Counted from the stretch's first letter, positions 45,659-56,171 are shown. The stretch: 64,000 bases of DNA from Ketobacter alkanivorans (GCF_002863865.1 NZ_CP022684.1:4593990-4657989), one strand, 5' to 3'. Translations and numbers: made by a program. Notes: a model not told the origin generated them from the sequence alone.

Positions 45659-47035
45659 TTATAGCTTGCTGGCCCGAGATAAAAACTGGTTGCGTTCAAC
45701 CTGGTCCGGTATGTGTCGGGCCAGGGCTTCCACCAGATCTGCCATGGAGCCGTGTTGCTTGCTCATTTTCTTTACCAGCCTGCTCGCCAGAGGGCCGACG
45801 TGATAGGCGAGTATCTCGGAAACCTGTCCCAGCTGCGCTTCGGTTATGGCAGAAGCCATTTGGGTGGGTTGATTGGCGCTGTGGGAATGACCTAAAGAAC
45901 TGCTCTGGGAGCCTGCAGCGGGCTCTGCTTTGGAGATGCTGCTCTTTTCTACCGATAGCATGAATTGACTTCGTTCATCCTCATTAGGGATATGGCGAGT
46001 CAGGTTTGCCATCAACTGATCCAGGCTGGAGGCTGAACGACTGTTCTTTTTGACCAGCAGCTTGGCCATGGGGCCAACATAGCGCGCCAGGGAGTGTTCC
46101 AGAGATTGCAGTAAATCATCGCTCCACTGACTGGAAGAGAATGCATTGGTTTCAACAGGAGCCTTGGCGACATAATCCAGAGGTCTGGGAAAATGGGCCG
46201 TGGTGGCCAGAGTCAGATCCATGTCCTCGATCGATCTGAGCTGATCTATAAACAACTGGCTGGATTGGTAGCGGTCACTGGGGTTAGGCTGCAGGCTACG
46301 ATGTAGAATGGGTTTAATGGAGCGAATGCTTTGCCCTGAAAGGTGGCGCACTTCATTAAGTTTATCCAGATTTTGTTCCAGTGATCGCTCGCGAGAGGGG
46401 CGTTCTTTGGTTAGTAATTCGTAATACAGTACTGCCACACTGTACAAATCTGAGCGGGCGTCCACCTGGCGGCCCTGCAACCCCTCTGGAGACATATAGT
46501 TTGGTGTGCCCACCATAAAACCAGTACTGGTTAAGTCAGATGTATCCAATCTAGCCACACCAAAATCCGAGACTTTTACGTTGCCGTTTTCCAGCAGGAT
46601 GATGTTGGCGGGCTTTATGTCGCGATGCACTATGCCTTTGTCATGGGCATGGCCGAGAGCTTGCAATACCTGAATGCAGATGTCGGTAGCGGAGGGTAGC
46701 GAGATGAAGGTATCGCTTTTCAGGTGGGCTTTGAGCTCGATGCCTTCCACGTACTCCATAACGATGTAGGGCGCACCGTCTGCTCCGAAATCGAAAATGG
46801 TGACGATGTTGGGATGCAGACAGCGAGCAGCGGCTTTCGCCTCTTGCAGAAACCGGACTTCCAACTCTGCCCCCTGATCGCCCTGGCGCAGATGCTCATG
46901 GAGCACCTTGATGGCTACCTGGCGTTCAATCTGACTGTCACACGCTTTATAAACGACGCCCATGGCTCCGCTACCCAGGATGCGTTCGATGTCGTATTTG
47001 GCTATGCGCTGTGGTGGCAAATGGTTACTGCTCAT
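45659..47035 (-). CDS. Eukaryotic-like Ser/Thr protein kinase with duplicated C-terminal helical domain
   Basis: This 458-residue cytoplasmic protein has a complete kinase domain (about 14-270): G-loop GSGAMGVVYKA at 21-31, ATP lysine K43, catalytic D139 in HRDIKPAN, Mg-binding D157 in DFGVARL, and GTPNYMSPEGL. There is no transmembrane segment or PASTA domain. Residues 315-362 and 407-454 are two copies of a small helical unit sharing VGP(M/L)A-x2-LVKK and RHIP-x3-ER-x-QF. They are separated by a Ser-rich linker. It is the last gene of a unit with a heme-type sensor and a lipoprotein, so it may be the output of that sensor; that is inference. Confidence 0.93.
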   Translation of the reverse strand: MSSNHLPPQRIAKYDIERILGSGAMGVVYKACDSQIERQVAIKVLHEHLRQGDQGAELEVRFLQEAKAAARCLHPNIVTIFDFGADGAPYIVMEYVEGIELKAHLKSDTFISLPSATDICIQVLQALGHAHDKGIVHRDIKPANIILLENGNVKVSDFGVARLDTSDLTSTGFMVGTPNYMSPEGLQGRQVDARSDLYSVAVLYYELLTKERPSRERSLEQNLDKLNEVRHLSGQSIRSIKPILHRSLQPNPSDRYQSSQLFIDQLRSIEDMDLTLATTAHFPRPLDYVAKAPVETNAFSSSQWSDDLLQSLEHSLARYVGPMAKLLVKKNSRSASSLDQLMANLTRHIPNEDERSQFMLSVEKSSISKAEPAAGSQSSSLGHSHSANQPTQMASAITEAQLGQVSEILAYHVGPLASRLVKKMSKQHGSMADLVEALARHIPDQVERNQFLSRASKL

Positions 47036-47050
47036 GGTTAATTAATATCG

Positions 47051-47932
47051 TTAGTCAATGGTTTCATCCAGCATTTGCACGGCGTTGCTAAGGCTGCGGT
47101 GCATGCGGTTAAACGAACGGCCCAAGGATGAAATTTCATCGCTGCCCTTCACGGCCAGCTCTTCTACGTTGAGGTTGCCAAGACTGATTTCATCGGCCTT
47201 GCTGGACATGGCTTGTACTGGTTTGATTACGATAAAGTGTAGCAGCATGTTGAGAACGACGGCGATGATCAGGAAAATACCGATCAGGGCCCCCATAAAG
47301 GTCATAAAGGTTTGCTCGGCTCGGGCCAATGGCAGTGACATAGGCACGGAGACCACCTGAGCGCCTATGGTTTCGTTCAGTTTCCAGCCGAAGCCGTTGC
47401 TTGAGCCGTAGGTGTTGATCAGGGTCTCTGGTGCTTCCGCCGGTGTGCTGTGGCAGGCAAGGCAGCCTGGATTCTTGATGGTGATGGGGCGGCTCAGGTA
47501 CAGCTGGCGGCCTGTAGGGGTGTCCCGCTCGCCGATCAGCTCTTCGTTGCCGTCGTGGTTGCGGAACCAATTGACGATGTCCGCTTCCCATTCTGTGGCC
47601 CGGTTTGCCGGGTTTGTTGGGTTCAGAGTGGCTTCTTTGTAGCTGTATTCCTCATGGGATTCTTGTAGTTTCTTGATGTATTGGGCGGCCGCGTAGGCGG
47701 GCACTGTTTGTGGAATAAAGCTGCGACGCTGCTGAACTTTAAGTAGCGGCTTTACTTCGTTTACCGTATAGGCCCTTACCGCGATGGCACTTTCCATCAT
47801 GATGCGCGCCATATCCAGCACTTCTTCGCGCGCGTTTTGCTGCAGTATTTTGTTGCTCACAAAGCCAGAAACCAACAGGCCGATTAGGGTGATGCCGAAC
47901 AGTACCAAGTTGAACTTTAAGCGTAATCCCAT
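47051..47932 (-). CDS. Tll0287-like heme c sensor with HAMP domain and no output domain
   Basis: This 293-residue protein has membrane segments at 8-28 and 210-235 enclosing a Tll0287-like (DUF3365) periplasmic domain. A c-type heme motif CLACH is at 157-161, in the family's usual place near the end of the domain. A HAMP domain (about 233-286) follows and the protein then stops: no kinase, cyclase or methyl-accepting region. It must signal through another protein. The Ser/Thr kinase gene starts 15 bases after its stop and a lipoprotein gene ends 17 bases before its start, so an operon is very likely. Confidence 0.9.
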   Translation of the reverse strand: MGLRLKFNLVLFGITLIGLLVSGFVSNKILQQNAREEVLDMARIMMESAIAVRAYTVNEVKPLLKVQQRRSFIPQTVPAYAAAQYIKKLQESHEEYSYKEATLNPTNPANRATEWEADIVNWFRNHDGNEELIGERDTPTGRQLYLSRPITIKNPGCLACHSTPAEAPETLINTYGSSNGFGWKLNETIGAQVVSVPMSLPLARAEQTFMTFMGALIGIFLIIAVVLNMLLHFIVIKPVQAMSSKADEISLGNLNVEELAVKGSDEISSLGRSFNRMHRSLSNAVQMLDETID

Positions 47933-47949
47933 GGGTTACTCCGTGTTAT

Positions 47950-48864
47950 CTAGCGTGCGCCAACGAGTTGATTGCAGGTCTTCCATGTGGCAAAGGCCTG
48001 GGGAAAGTGAGCAACAGAGAGAGTGTGCGTTCGGGCTTCGGACACAGGCCAAGTTGGCCAGAAGCCTAAGACTACCTTGACGTTGTCAGCTGTCATAAGT
48101 GCATCAGTGAGGGTTTTTTTCTTTTTGGAAATGGTGATATTAGTGTCTTTTACCAAGGTTTCCAATTGGATGTGGGTGCCGTTATCAAGGAACAGGCCGG
48201 TATCTTTGTAGCTTAGATCGATGTCCGATTTGGTATGAATCATCCAGTTGGCTTGGGTTAGTTGTAGAAACAGGATGGTCTTGCCGGCACCGTCTTCCAT
48301 TTTGACCGGGATCGTTCTGAGTTCGCAGTCAGTTTGGTTGCTGGAGAGTAGCCATGTATTTTGTATGGTTATGGGCAGTTGATCCAAGGTGAATTCAAGT
48401 GGCGCAGTGGGGGCTGGAGCAGGGGCCGGTTGTTCAGTTTCGACATTGGGCTTGGTTGTTATGGCTGGTTTCACTGCTGGGGTCTGTGCTTTGGGTACTG
48501 ACGCTGTCTGTGGTGGGCGTGAAGGGGCACGTAATGGCGTGCTTGGGTTAAGTGGCAGCTTTTCTTTTTTCGGTGCGACTGTTTTGGGGGCTGGTGCCTG
48601 GGGCGGTGTTGCCGCGTTGTTCTGGGCAGCCTGATCCTGTTTGAGTACTTCCTCAAAGGGGATGGCTTTGGGCTCTGGTGTGATCTCGGCGGTGGGTTTC
48701 GCTTCGGGCGCGCTGGCGTGTTCGTCTACCGCGGGCTCCGCTGGGGTGTCCAGCGCCGGTTGAGCTGACGACGGTGTGTTGTAGGCGCAGCCTTGCAGCA
48801 ACGAGATACAAAGGGCAAGTGGAAGCGCTATCGCTGTTAGAGCGGGCTTGATAACCAGGTTCAT
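47950..48864 (-). CDS. Lipoprotein with Pro/Ala-rich linker, function unknown
   Basis: This 304-residue protein has a signal peptide and lipobox LLQGC with the acylated C26, so it is an envelope lipoprotein. Residues about 30-160 are rich in Pro, Ala, Lys and Thr and probably form an extended tether. The C-terminal 140 residues form a compact domain (from LEFTLDQLPITIQNTWLL to CNQLVGAR) that I do not recognise. It is the first gene of the lipoprotein/heme-sensor/kinase unit, which starts after a 112-base gap. A role in presenting a ligand to, or holding, the membrane sensor is possible but unproven. Confidence 0.85.
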   Translation of the reverse strand: MNLVIKPALTAIALPLALCISLLQGCAYNTPSSAQPALDTPAEPAVDEHASAPEAKPTAEITPEPKAIPFEEVLKQDQAAQNNAATPPQAPAPKTVAPKKEKLPLNPSTPLRAPSRPPQTASVPKAQTPAVKPAITTKPNVETEQPAPAPAPTAPLEFTLDQLPITIQNTWLLSSNQTDCELRTIPVKMEDGAGKTILFLQLTQANWMIHTKSDIDLSYKDTGLFLDNGTHIQLETLVKDTNITISKKKKTLTDALMTADNVKVVLGFWPTWPVSEARTHTLSVAHFPQAFATWKTCNQLVGAR

Positions 48865-48976
48865 GGGTTTGGTCCGATGAAAGCAAATGGCGAATGGGAA
48901 TGTGTATTGTTGATATATAGTGGCTAATTAGGTGGAATTTGTAAAACGTAAAAATGCACATTAGAAATATTACTGT

Positions 48977-50335
48977 CTACAGCAATCCTTCTCGTTTTAC
49001 TTCGAAATACTTGTTAATCAGTGCCACGGGCATCATTTTTGGGGTGCTGTTCACCGTGTGTAGCCCGGAATGATTGAATTCTTTGGTAATGGCGTGCCGA
49101 CGCTCCATATACAGCTTGGTGCCGGTGTAACGCAGGGCGTCCTGGAAGCCATTGATAGGTTTGTCTAAAAGATCGTGTAGCTCAGGTTCTTCCAGGTTGG
49201 CGACCATGACCAGGTGCTTTTTCTGCAGCAGGGACAGGGCCGGCTTCAGGTCGTCGGCATTTTCATCCCGTATGTTGGAGAGCACAACGACCAAGGCCCG
49301 TTTGTTATGTCGGGTCATAATGGATCGAATGGCGCTGTTGTAGTCGCTGGCGCGGGTGCTGGGGCTTATGTCGTAGACGCAATTGAGTATTTTGGAGAGG
49401 TTGGCTACGCCTTTTACCGGTTTTAGCCAGCGCTCGTCACCCCCAAAGCTCATCAAACCGACAGCGTCGCCCTGTTTGAGGGCGGCATAACTCATCAGTA
49501 ACATCGCGTTCAAGGCGTGATCAAGGTGGCTGTGGTCGCCGTCCTTTGAGCGCATACGGCGACCACAATCGATCAGAAACAGGATCTGCTGATCTTTTTC
49601 ATCCTGATATTCTTTGGATATTAGCTTGCGCTGGCGCGCGGTGGCGTTCCAGTCGATCTGGCGCAGGCTGTCCCCTTGGCGGAATTCTCGCAGTTGTTGG
49701 AACTCCATGCCTTCTCCGCGGCGCTGTTGTAAGCGGATACCCAGTTGGGCTGACTGTTGTTCCATGGACATCATGGCGTAGTTGGAGACGGCGGCGAAGT
49801 TGGGGAATACTTTGACGCTGCTGGGTTCGCCCACCAGCAGGCGACGCTGCCAGAACCCCAAGGGAGAGTGCAACAGTAGATCTGTGCTGCCGAAGTGATG
49901 ATTGCCCCGTTCTTTAGCTCTTACCCGGTAGCGGAACTCTGTACCTTGTCTGGGGATCAGTAGACCTTTTTGATGGGCGTGTTCAGCCTCGCAGTGGGAG
50001 GGATGGTGGTCGAACACTTCGAGCCTGACCGCTCGGCGATAGCGGTGAAGCAGCCGAAGTTCAACGTCTGACCATACCCCCAGCGCCAGAGATTCACTGT
50101 GCTGACGCAGCACGCTAGGGGGCACCATGCGCAGTAACGCCACCGTATCGAATATTAGCAGGAAGGCGAGGGTGGCCCCTGATATTTGCCAGATGCGCTC
50201 AATCTGATGTTGCCACGCAACCGCGTCCCAGTCAGTAGGCATTATCTCTTTAGGCAGCCACATGCTCAGTGCGGCTGCAAACCCCATCAGGGCCCAACCA
50301 CAGGCAAACCAGAATAGTCGATGTGTCGGTCTCAT
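48977..50335 (-). CDS. DUF58 (vWA-like) membrane protein
   Basis: This 452-residue protein has two N-terminal hydrophobic segments (about 9-27 and 50-66). The DUF58 signature FQQLREFRQGDSLRQIDWNATARQRKLISKEY lies in mid-protein, and a vWA-like C-terminal domain has ILFLIDCGRRM in MIDAS position. DUF58 proteins are standard partners of MoxR ATPases. MoxR is encoded three bases upstream in the same direction. It ends the rdd-spoIIM-DUF4129-DUF4350-moxR-DUF58 set. The role is inferred to be assembly or activation of an envelope complex. Confidence 0.9.
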   Translation of the reverse strand: MRPTHRLFWFACGWALMGFAAALSMWLPKEIMPTDWDAVAWQHQIERIWQISGATLAFLLIFDTVALLRMVPPSVLRQHSESLALGVWSDVELRLLHRYRRAVRLEVFDHHPSHCEAEHAHQKGLLIPRQGTEFRYRVRAKERGNHHFGSTDLLLHSPLGFWQRRLLVGEPSSVKVFPNFAAVSNYAMMSMEQQSAQLGIRLQQRRGEGMEFQQLREFRQGDSLRQIDWNATARQRKLISKEYQDEKDQQILFLIDCGRRMRSKDGDHSHLDHALNAMLLMSYAALKQGDAVGLMSFGGDERWLKPVKGVANLSKILNCVYDISPSTRASDYNSAIRSIMTRHNKRALVVVLSNIRDENADDLKPALSLLQKKHLVMVANLEEPELHDLLDKPINGFQDALRYTGTKLYMERRHAITKEFNHSGLHTVNSTPKMMPVALINKYFEVKREGLL

Positions 50336-50338
50336 GGG

Positions 50339-51315
<977 letters not shown>

Positions 51316-51319
<4 letters not shown>

Positions 51320-52587
51320 AGTGCGTTCCTTATGATTTGTAATTGCGAAATCAGTTCCATCCAGGGGTGCTCCCGATGAGGGGACGGCTGGGTCATGGAT
51401 TCTTGTATCTGCTGTTGGTTGAGTTTGCAGCGCTGGGTCAGCAGCTCGAGCCATTCGGCCTGATTTTGTGAGTAGGACAGATTGTGGTGTCGGCTCATTA
51501 TCTGCTGAATATCCTGGCGTAGTTGATCCACCATGGTTTGACCCTGATGGTGATTCCAATCAAAGCGGGTAGCGGCTTCTATGTGTTCCAACCATTGTCG
51601 GTGCTCATTGCTGGGTTCTGGAATCAGTGGGCCAAAGCGCACCCAGCGCCGCCATCCCCAGATCAGAATCGTAAAGCCCAAACCAATTAGTAGATAAGGT
51701 GCAGTACGCCAGAGAATACCCAAGAGGTTTTCGCTTTCGTTGCTGCTGACAAACCAGATGATGTCGTCCTGCTTGACCAGTTGCCACAGTAGAAAGGCAT
51801 GATCGTAGTCACCGATGCGGTCGTTATGCCAGATGGTGGGATCCATCAATACAGTGAGCTTTCCGGCTCCAACCTGATATTGCAAAAGTGCATTGGGCCA
51901 GCTTTCGCCAGTGCGAATGGCTTCGTCATATTCGTCGTCCAGTGTATAGCCACCCAGCGATTCGATCAGCAGAATGTCTTGGTTCCAAGTCACCTCAAAC
52001 AAATCGTCGTAGTCGATAAATGCGCAGCTTTGGCCTGCCTCCGACTCTTCTGTCTGTTCAGTTACAGATTCAGTGTCGGTGGATTCTAGGGCGGCAGATT
52101 CGTTAACGCTTTCAGGCATTTCGTCGAATGCTGCGTCTTCTGGATATTCTTCTTCGTAATCATCATCGTACTCTTCTTCCTGGTAATAGAAACGTATGCC
52201 AAAGCTGTCGAGGAAAGGGTCTGCGGATTCTGAATCGAAATCCCATTCTTCCTGGGCGGTGACGATAAGGTGGCCGCCACCGTGCATCCAGTCCATCAGT
52301 TTTTGCCGGGTGGCAGGATTCCCGATGGTGCTGGAGTTAAACAGTACCAGTGCGTCGTAGGGCTTTAGTTTTTCTAATACCGGATGCAGGTTGAAAGAGC
52401 GATGAGATTCCTTTTGCTGCTGATCTAGCAGAGCTTGCGCCGCGTACCAAGGGTTGAGGATAACATCGACGGTGGCCCCGTCATCCACGTGACGGGTGTA
52501 ACGTTCAATGTTTGAGGCTATCCAAGCTATACCCGCGCCTAGGATCAGCAGTGCTACAGCGATGATGGCCAGGCTGCGCTTATTCAT
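51316..52587 (-). CDS. DUF4350 membrane protein with acidic insert
   Basis: This 423-residue protein has membrane segments near 7-27 and in the middle (about 288-310). The region between contains a DUF4350 (glutamine-amidotransferase-like) domain: DVILNPWYAAQALL, YDALVLFNSS and GGGHLIVTAQ. An acidic low-complexity stretch of about 50 residues (136-186, nearly all Glu, Asp, Ser and Thr) interrupts it. It overlaps moxR and DUF4129 by four bases each (ATGA), placing it firmly in the MoxR operon. Function unknown; it is presumed to join the MoxR-DUF58 membrane complex. Confidence 0.88.
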
Positions 52588-54116
52588 GAAGATGAGCCCC
52601 CGGTACTGGAATCATCAAAAAAGCTGGGCCAGGTGGAGCAGAGATTGGCAAACTCATCGTCGCTGATGTGGTTGTGCGCATAGGCTAGGTTGATCCAATG
52701 CCCGGTGAGGCGCTGGAAAAAATGCCCACGCTGTTGCGGTTCCTGTTGCAGGCAAAGTCGCAAGCATTCCTGTTCGGTATGGCTGCTATTAAGGGGCAGG
52801 TGCCGTTCATGAACGAGGAAGGTGAGCGCAGCCCTGTAGAGCAGGCTCAATGCCTGGCGAAACTGTTGCTGTTGCCACAGCGACTGGGCTGCAGCAATCA
52901 CATCCGCTGGCAAAGTGTCCTGATTCAGTTCCAGCCCGAATAGATGGCTTGGCGGTGCCGGGTGTTCCTTACGGCTAGCGTTAATGTTAGGTACACGCAG
53001 GTGACGGAAGCGGTAGATGAGGTATGCAAAAACGGCGATTACCAACCCCCACATGAGTACTTCCAGCACGCTGATAATCATCGTGGCGTAGGGGCTTATA
53101 TCCCCCAGAAATTGGGTGCCTTCCAGAAAATCGACCACCCACTTGCCCAATTTGCTCCAGAAGCTTTCCATGTCTTCGTCTGCTTCTGGCGTCGGTGTGT
53201 CTTTCCAGCGCCAACCCGCATCCTCCCGCATTTGATGAAATTCGTCTCCCTCCAGGATGTCAAAAATCATCTGCTGGGTTTCATCACGGGAAAGTTCTGC
53301 CTGGGCCGGTTGCGGTGCAGTTGTCAGCGATAGCGTGAGAAAGGCAGCCAACACAAGGCCGATCGCTTTGCTGCCTTTGGCCAGGTGATCATTGCTTAAC
53401 TGGCGGAACGTGAGCTCGATATCCCAGGCTTCAAGCCAGGTGCGGCGATTGATGTACAGCATAAACCCACCGCAAACATAAAATGGTGATGCCAGTGCCA
53501 TGGCAACAAAACCAGCCCAGGTTATGGTGGGGAACAGCATGGGGCTGGATAGCAGCATATCAAGGTCAAAATCGATATCCATTTCCATGGGTATGAACAT
53601 CCAGGCCAGACTGAAAATCGCGATGATAAAGAGGCTTTCGAGGCTGTTGCCTACCACGGTCAGCCATAAGCCGGATGAACCTGCGCCTCGGTGTAAGGTG
53701 GCAAGCCGTTGGCTGCGTCGCTGGCCGTGCAATTGCTCCAATTCACCGACGGGCATATTGAGTGATCGTGAAAGGGATAAGCGTTGCAGTACCAGTTTGG
53801 AAAACCATTGGTGCAGCGCGATGTTAAAAGTCTGTTTCAGCGTGTCCTGCCAGCGAGCATTGTCGTCAAATAGCTTTTCGGATATGTAGCGCAGTTGAAT
53901 GGACTCAAATAGCGGTTTTAGCCACCAGATCAGCAACAGTGACCAGAGCGGTTGATTGAAGAAAAGGGCGTAGCTCAGGCAGATCACCGGCAGTGCAGGA
54001 ATCAGCCACAGCAAAAGAAGCGGTTTTAACCATTGGCGGGCCATGACAAAGCCCAGGTCTACGGCTTCGTAAGGATTGCGAGGGCGCACCTGCACGCTGA
54101 TTTTACTCAGATCCAC
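52584..54116 (-). CDS. DUF4129 multi-pass membrane protein
   Basis: This 510-residue protein has several hydrophobic segments in the first 270 residues and another near 345-368. A C-terminal cytoplasmic helical domain of the DUF4129 type follows: AAQSLWQQQQFRQALSLLYRAALTFL, then HTEQECLRLC. Such domains often accompany transglutaminase-like or MoxR-cluster proteins. It overlaps the SpoIIM-like gene by 14 bases and DUF4350 by four. No enzymatic motif was seen. An envelope role with its neighbours is likely. Confidence 0.87.
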   Translation of the reverse strand: MDLSKISVQVRPRNPYEAVDLGFVMARQWLKPLLLLWLIPALPVICLSYALFFNQPLWSLLLIWWLKPLFESIQLRYISEKLFDDNARWQDTLKQTFNIALHQWFSKLVLQRLSLSRSLNMPVGELEQLHGQRRSQRLATLHRGAGSSGLWLTVVGNSLESLFIIAIFSLAWMFIPMEMDIDFDLDMLLSSPMLFPTITWAGFVAMALASPFYVCGGFMLYINRRTWLEAWDIELTFRQLSNDHLAKGSKAIGLVLAAFLTLSLTTAPQPAQAELSRDETQQMIFDILEGDEFHQMREDAGWRWKDTPTPEADEDMESFWSKLGKWVVDFLEGTQFLGDISPYATMIISVLEVLMWGLVIAVFAYLIYRFRHLRVPNINASRKEHPAPPSHLFGLELNQDTLPADVIAAAQSLWQQQQFRQALSLLYRAALTFLVHERHLPLNSSHTEQECLRLCLQQEPQQRGHFFQRLTGHWINLAYAHNHISDDEFANLCSTWPSFFDDSSTGGSSS

Positions 54117-55101
54117 GGTGCGCTCCTCGGTTGAGGCCGGTATAGCCGAGGCTGAGATAAGACAACACCAGCAGCCAGAAGCTGCCTCCGGCTATGTATT
54201 TTGCGGAGTTGGACAGATAGCTGCTGGAAGACCAGAACGCTTCCACAAATGCAGCAATCAGCAGCAGGAAGAAGACGCCATACACCAGCGACATGGCTTC
54301 GCGCGCGGCTTTGATGAGGGATTGCTTGCGAGTGAGTCTGCCGGGGCACAGTAACCCATACCCCAGTTTGAGGCCTGCAGCACCGGCAATGGCAATACCG
54401 GTAAGTTCAAACGCACCATGGCCGATAACAAACGGAAAAAAGGTATCGGTGAAGCCCATATCGGTGAGGTAGCCCATAACAGCACCCAGTACGATGCCGT
54501 TGTACAACAGATTAAACAGGGCACCGATGCCTAAGACAAAGCCGCTGGCGAAAGTCTGAAAGCCAATGCCAATGTTGTTCTTGATATAAAAGCCGAACAT
54601 GCTGAAGTCGTCCGCTGCGCTCCTTTGTTCCTGCATGAAAGCCTTGTTTGCAGGGTCATACATCTCGGTGAAATCACGCACAGCGCCTTCTGGGTACACG
54701 CTATAAATCAGGCTTGGATCGTAATAGGTCAGGGCGGCCATGATCAGCAGTGAGCCAAAAAACAGTAAACTGGACGCCCATATAAAGGTAAATTCACGAC
54801 GCACTGTGGCGGGGAAGCCCACCAGAATGAAGTGCACGATGTTATACAGAATATTATTGTGGCTTTGATAAAGCTGTTGGTGTCCGCGCAGGGCCAGTTG
54901 GTTGAGTCGATCGATCAGGTAGGGGCTGTATTGCCGCTCTTGTGCCAGTGCTAGATGGTGGCACACCTGTCGATACTGATCTGCAAAACCGGTGACATTG
55001 GCTTTCTTTCTCAGCTGTTTGAACTGTTCCAACTCGTCCAGTGTGGTTTCAAATGCTTGCCAAATTGGCCGAAAGTGATTTTCGAACAGCTCTTGTTTCA
55101 T
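54103..55101 (-). CDS. Stage II sporulation protein M-like membrane protein
   Basis: This 332-residue protein begins with a cytoplasmic helical region (MKQELFENHFRPIWQAFETT). Five to six hydrophobic segments of the SpoIIM/DUF95 family follow, including NIGIGFQTFASGFVLGIG and GHGAFELTGIAIAGAAGL. The name comes from Bacillus; no sporulation genes are here, and the family is widespread in MoxR clusters of Gram-negatives. The ATG at 55101 overlaps the RDD stop as ATGA; a longer frame to 55308 lies inside the RDD gene and is rejected. Confidence 0.9.
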   Translation of the reverse strand: MKQELFENHFRPIWQAFETTLDELEQFKQLRKKANVTGFADQYRQVCHHLALAQERQYSPYLIDRLNQLALRGHQQLYQSHNNILYNIVHFILVGFPATVRREFTFIWASSLLFFGSLLIMAALTYYDPSLIYSVYPEGAVRDFTEMYDPANKAFMQEQRSAADDFSMFGFYIKNNIGIGFQTFASGFVLGIGALFNLLYNGIVLGAVMGYLTDMGFTDTFFPFVIGHGAFELTGIAIAGAAGLKLGYGLLCPGRLTRKQSLIKAAREAMSLVYGVFFLLLIAAFVEAFWSSSSYLSNSAKYIAGGSFWLLVLSYLSLGYTGLNRGAHRGSE

Positions 55102-55778
55102 CGTCCACCCCGTAACCAAGTGGCAACCCGCAGGATATGGTCGACCGCTTCCTGATTGTTGTGATGAAACACTGGTTGCAGATGGTTGGCCAGTTCTTCC
55201 TGTCGCTCCTGGGTAAGGGTGTTGCGACGTTCCACAAACGACAGAATCGCCCGCTGTTGCTTCAGATTCAGCGCTACCGGTGGCGGGGCGCTGTCGCTGG
55301 CGGGCCATTGGGGGGCCGTCTGCTGCTTTTCCCGAAAAATCACAATTGTGCCTGCTGCCAGATCTCCAATGCGTTTGAAATCCTGATTCATAATCATGCT
55401 GATCAGGCCTGCGATATAGCCAATGGGTAGAAAATCAACAATGCGGAGGAAGTTGCGAACAATGGAGGCCGACCAGCTCACCGGGGTACTGTCGTCGTTG
55501 ACGACGGCAATGCCCATGGCTTTTTTGCCTGGAGTCTGCCCGTTATTCAATACCTCGAACAACACTGGATAGAACCACTCAAGTACAAAGGTGGATATCA
55601 GCCATAGGGCCATGCCCACTTTTCCCAGCAGTGTCAGGGCGATCAGCAGTGCGATCTGCACAGCGGTTCGAATCAGGCTGTCGATGGTAAACGCCAGACA
55701 GCGTACCAATGGTCCTGCGACCTGAATGTCCAGATCGATGTTTTCCGGTGTTTCCAGTTTCCGGTAAGTATCCAGCAT
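55098..55778 (-). CDS. RDD-family membrane protein
   Basis: This 226-residue protein has the RDD domain in its first 150 residues, with about three hydrophobic segments. The signature includes RCLAFTIDSLI, then LNNGQTPGKKAMGIAVV and DFLPIGYIAG. The C-terminal 75 residues are soluble and helical. It begins the overlapping MoxR operon, 9 bases after DUF2069. The family is of uncertain function; some members are proposed to be transport proteins. Confidence 0.9.
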   Translation of the reverse strand: MLDTYRKLETPENIDLDIQVAGPLVRCLAFTIDSLIRTAVQIALLIALTLLGKVGMALWLISTFVLEWFYPVLFEVLNNGQTPGKKAMGIAVVNDDSTPVSWSASIVRNFLRIVDFLPIGYIAGLISMIMNQDFKRIGDLAAGTIVIFREKQQTAPQWPASDSAPPPVALNLKQQRAILSFVERRNTLTQERQEELANHLQPVFHHNNQEAVDHILRVATWLRGGR

Positions 55779-55787
55779 GTGATTCAG

Positions 55788-56159
55788 TTAACTTATATTT
55801 TCCAGGCGAGCGTAATAGCGTGCAGCCATCATCGCCGCGCAAAACAGCCAAGTGGTGAGTATTGATTCAAGCGCACCCAGTATTCCCAACGTGGAGGGTA
55901 ATGCGAAGGCGCTCATAATACCTTGACAGAAATAGAGCAAAATAACGAAGCAAAGCCAGATAAATACTTTGGGCTTGCGCGCCAGCAGGCCCGGTAGAAA
56001 CAGCATTAACGGAATCGCATGGATAGCAATAATGGTCATGGCGTGCTCGGCCGGAAGCACGATGGCTCGCCATACCACGAACAGTACAATCAGGTTGGCC
56101 AGTGTTGCCAGGGTCATGGTGCGCGCCAGTTCGGCTTTTTTGGTCAGGGCTTCAGTCAT
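55788..56159 (-). CDS. DUF2069 small membrane protein
   Basis: This 123-residue protein has four hydrophobic segments and matches the DUF2069 pattern (IHAIPLMLFLPGLL, then WLCFVILLYFCQGIMSAF). It usually lies next to wrbA and arsC in Pseudomonas-like bacteria, and does so here: 12 bases after the wrbA stop. Function unknown. It probably shares its transcript with the genes on both sides. Confidence 0.88.
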   Translation of the reverse strand: MTEALTKKAELARTMTLATLANLIVLFVVWRAIVLPAEHAMTIIAIHAIPLMLFLPGLLARKPKVFIWLCFVILLYFCQGIMSAFALPSTLGILGALESILTTWLFCAAMMAARYYARLENIS

Positions 56160-56171
56160 ATGTATACGGCT

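Noticed and set aside
54103..55308. Longer 401-residue reading of the SpoIIM-like gene
   Set aside because: The extra 69 residues lie inside the RDD gene, are low in complexity, and the ATG at 55101 gives a typical ATGA junction.
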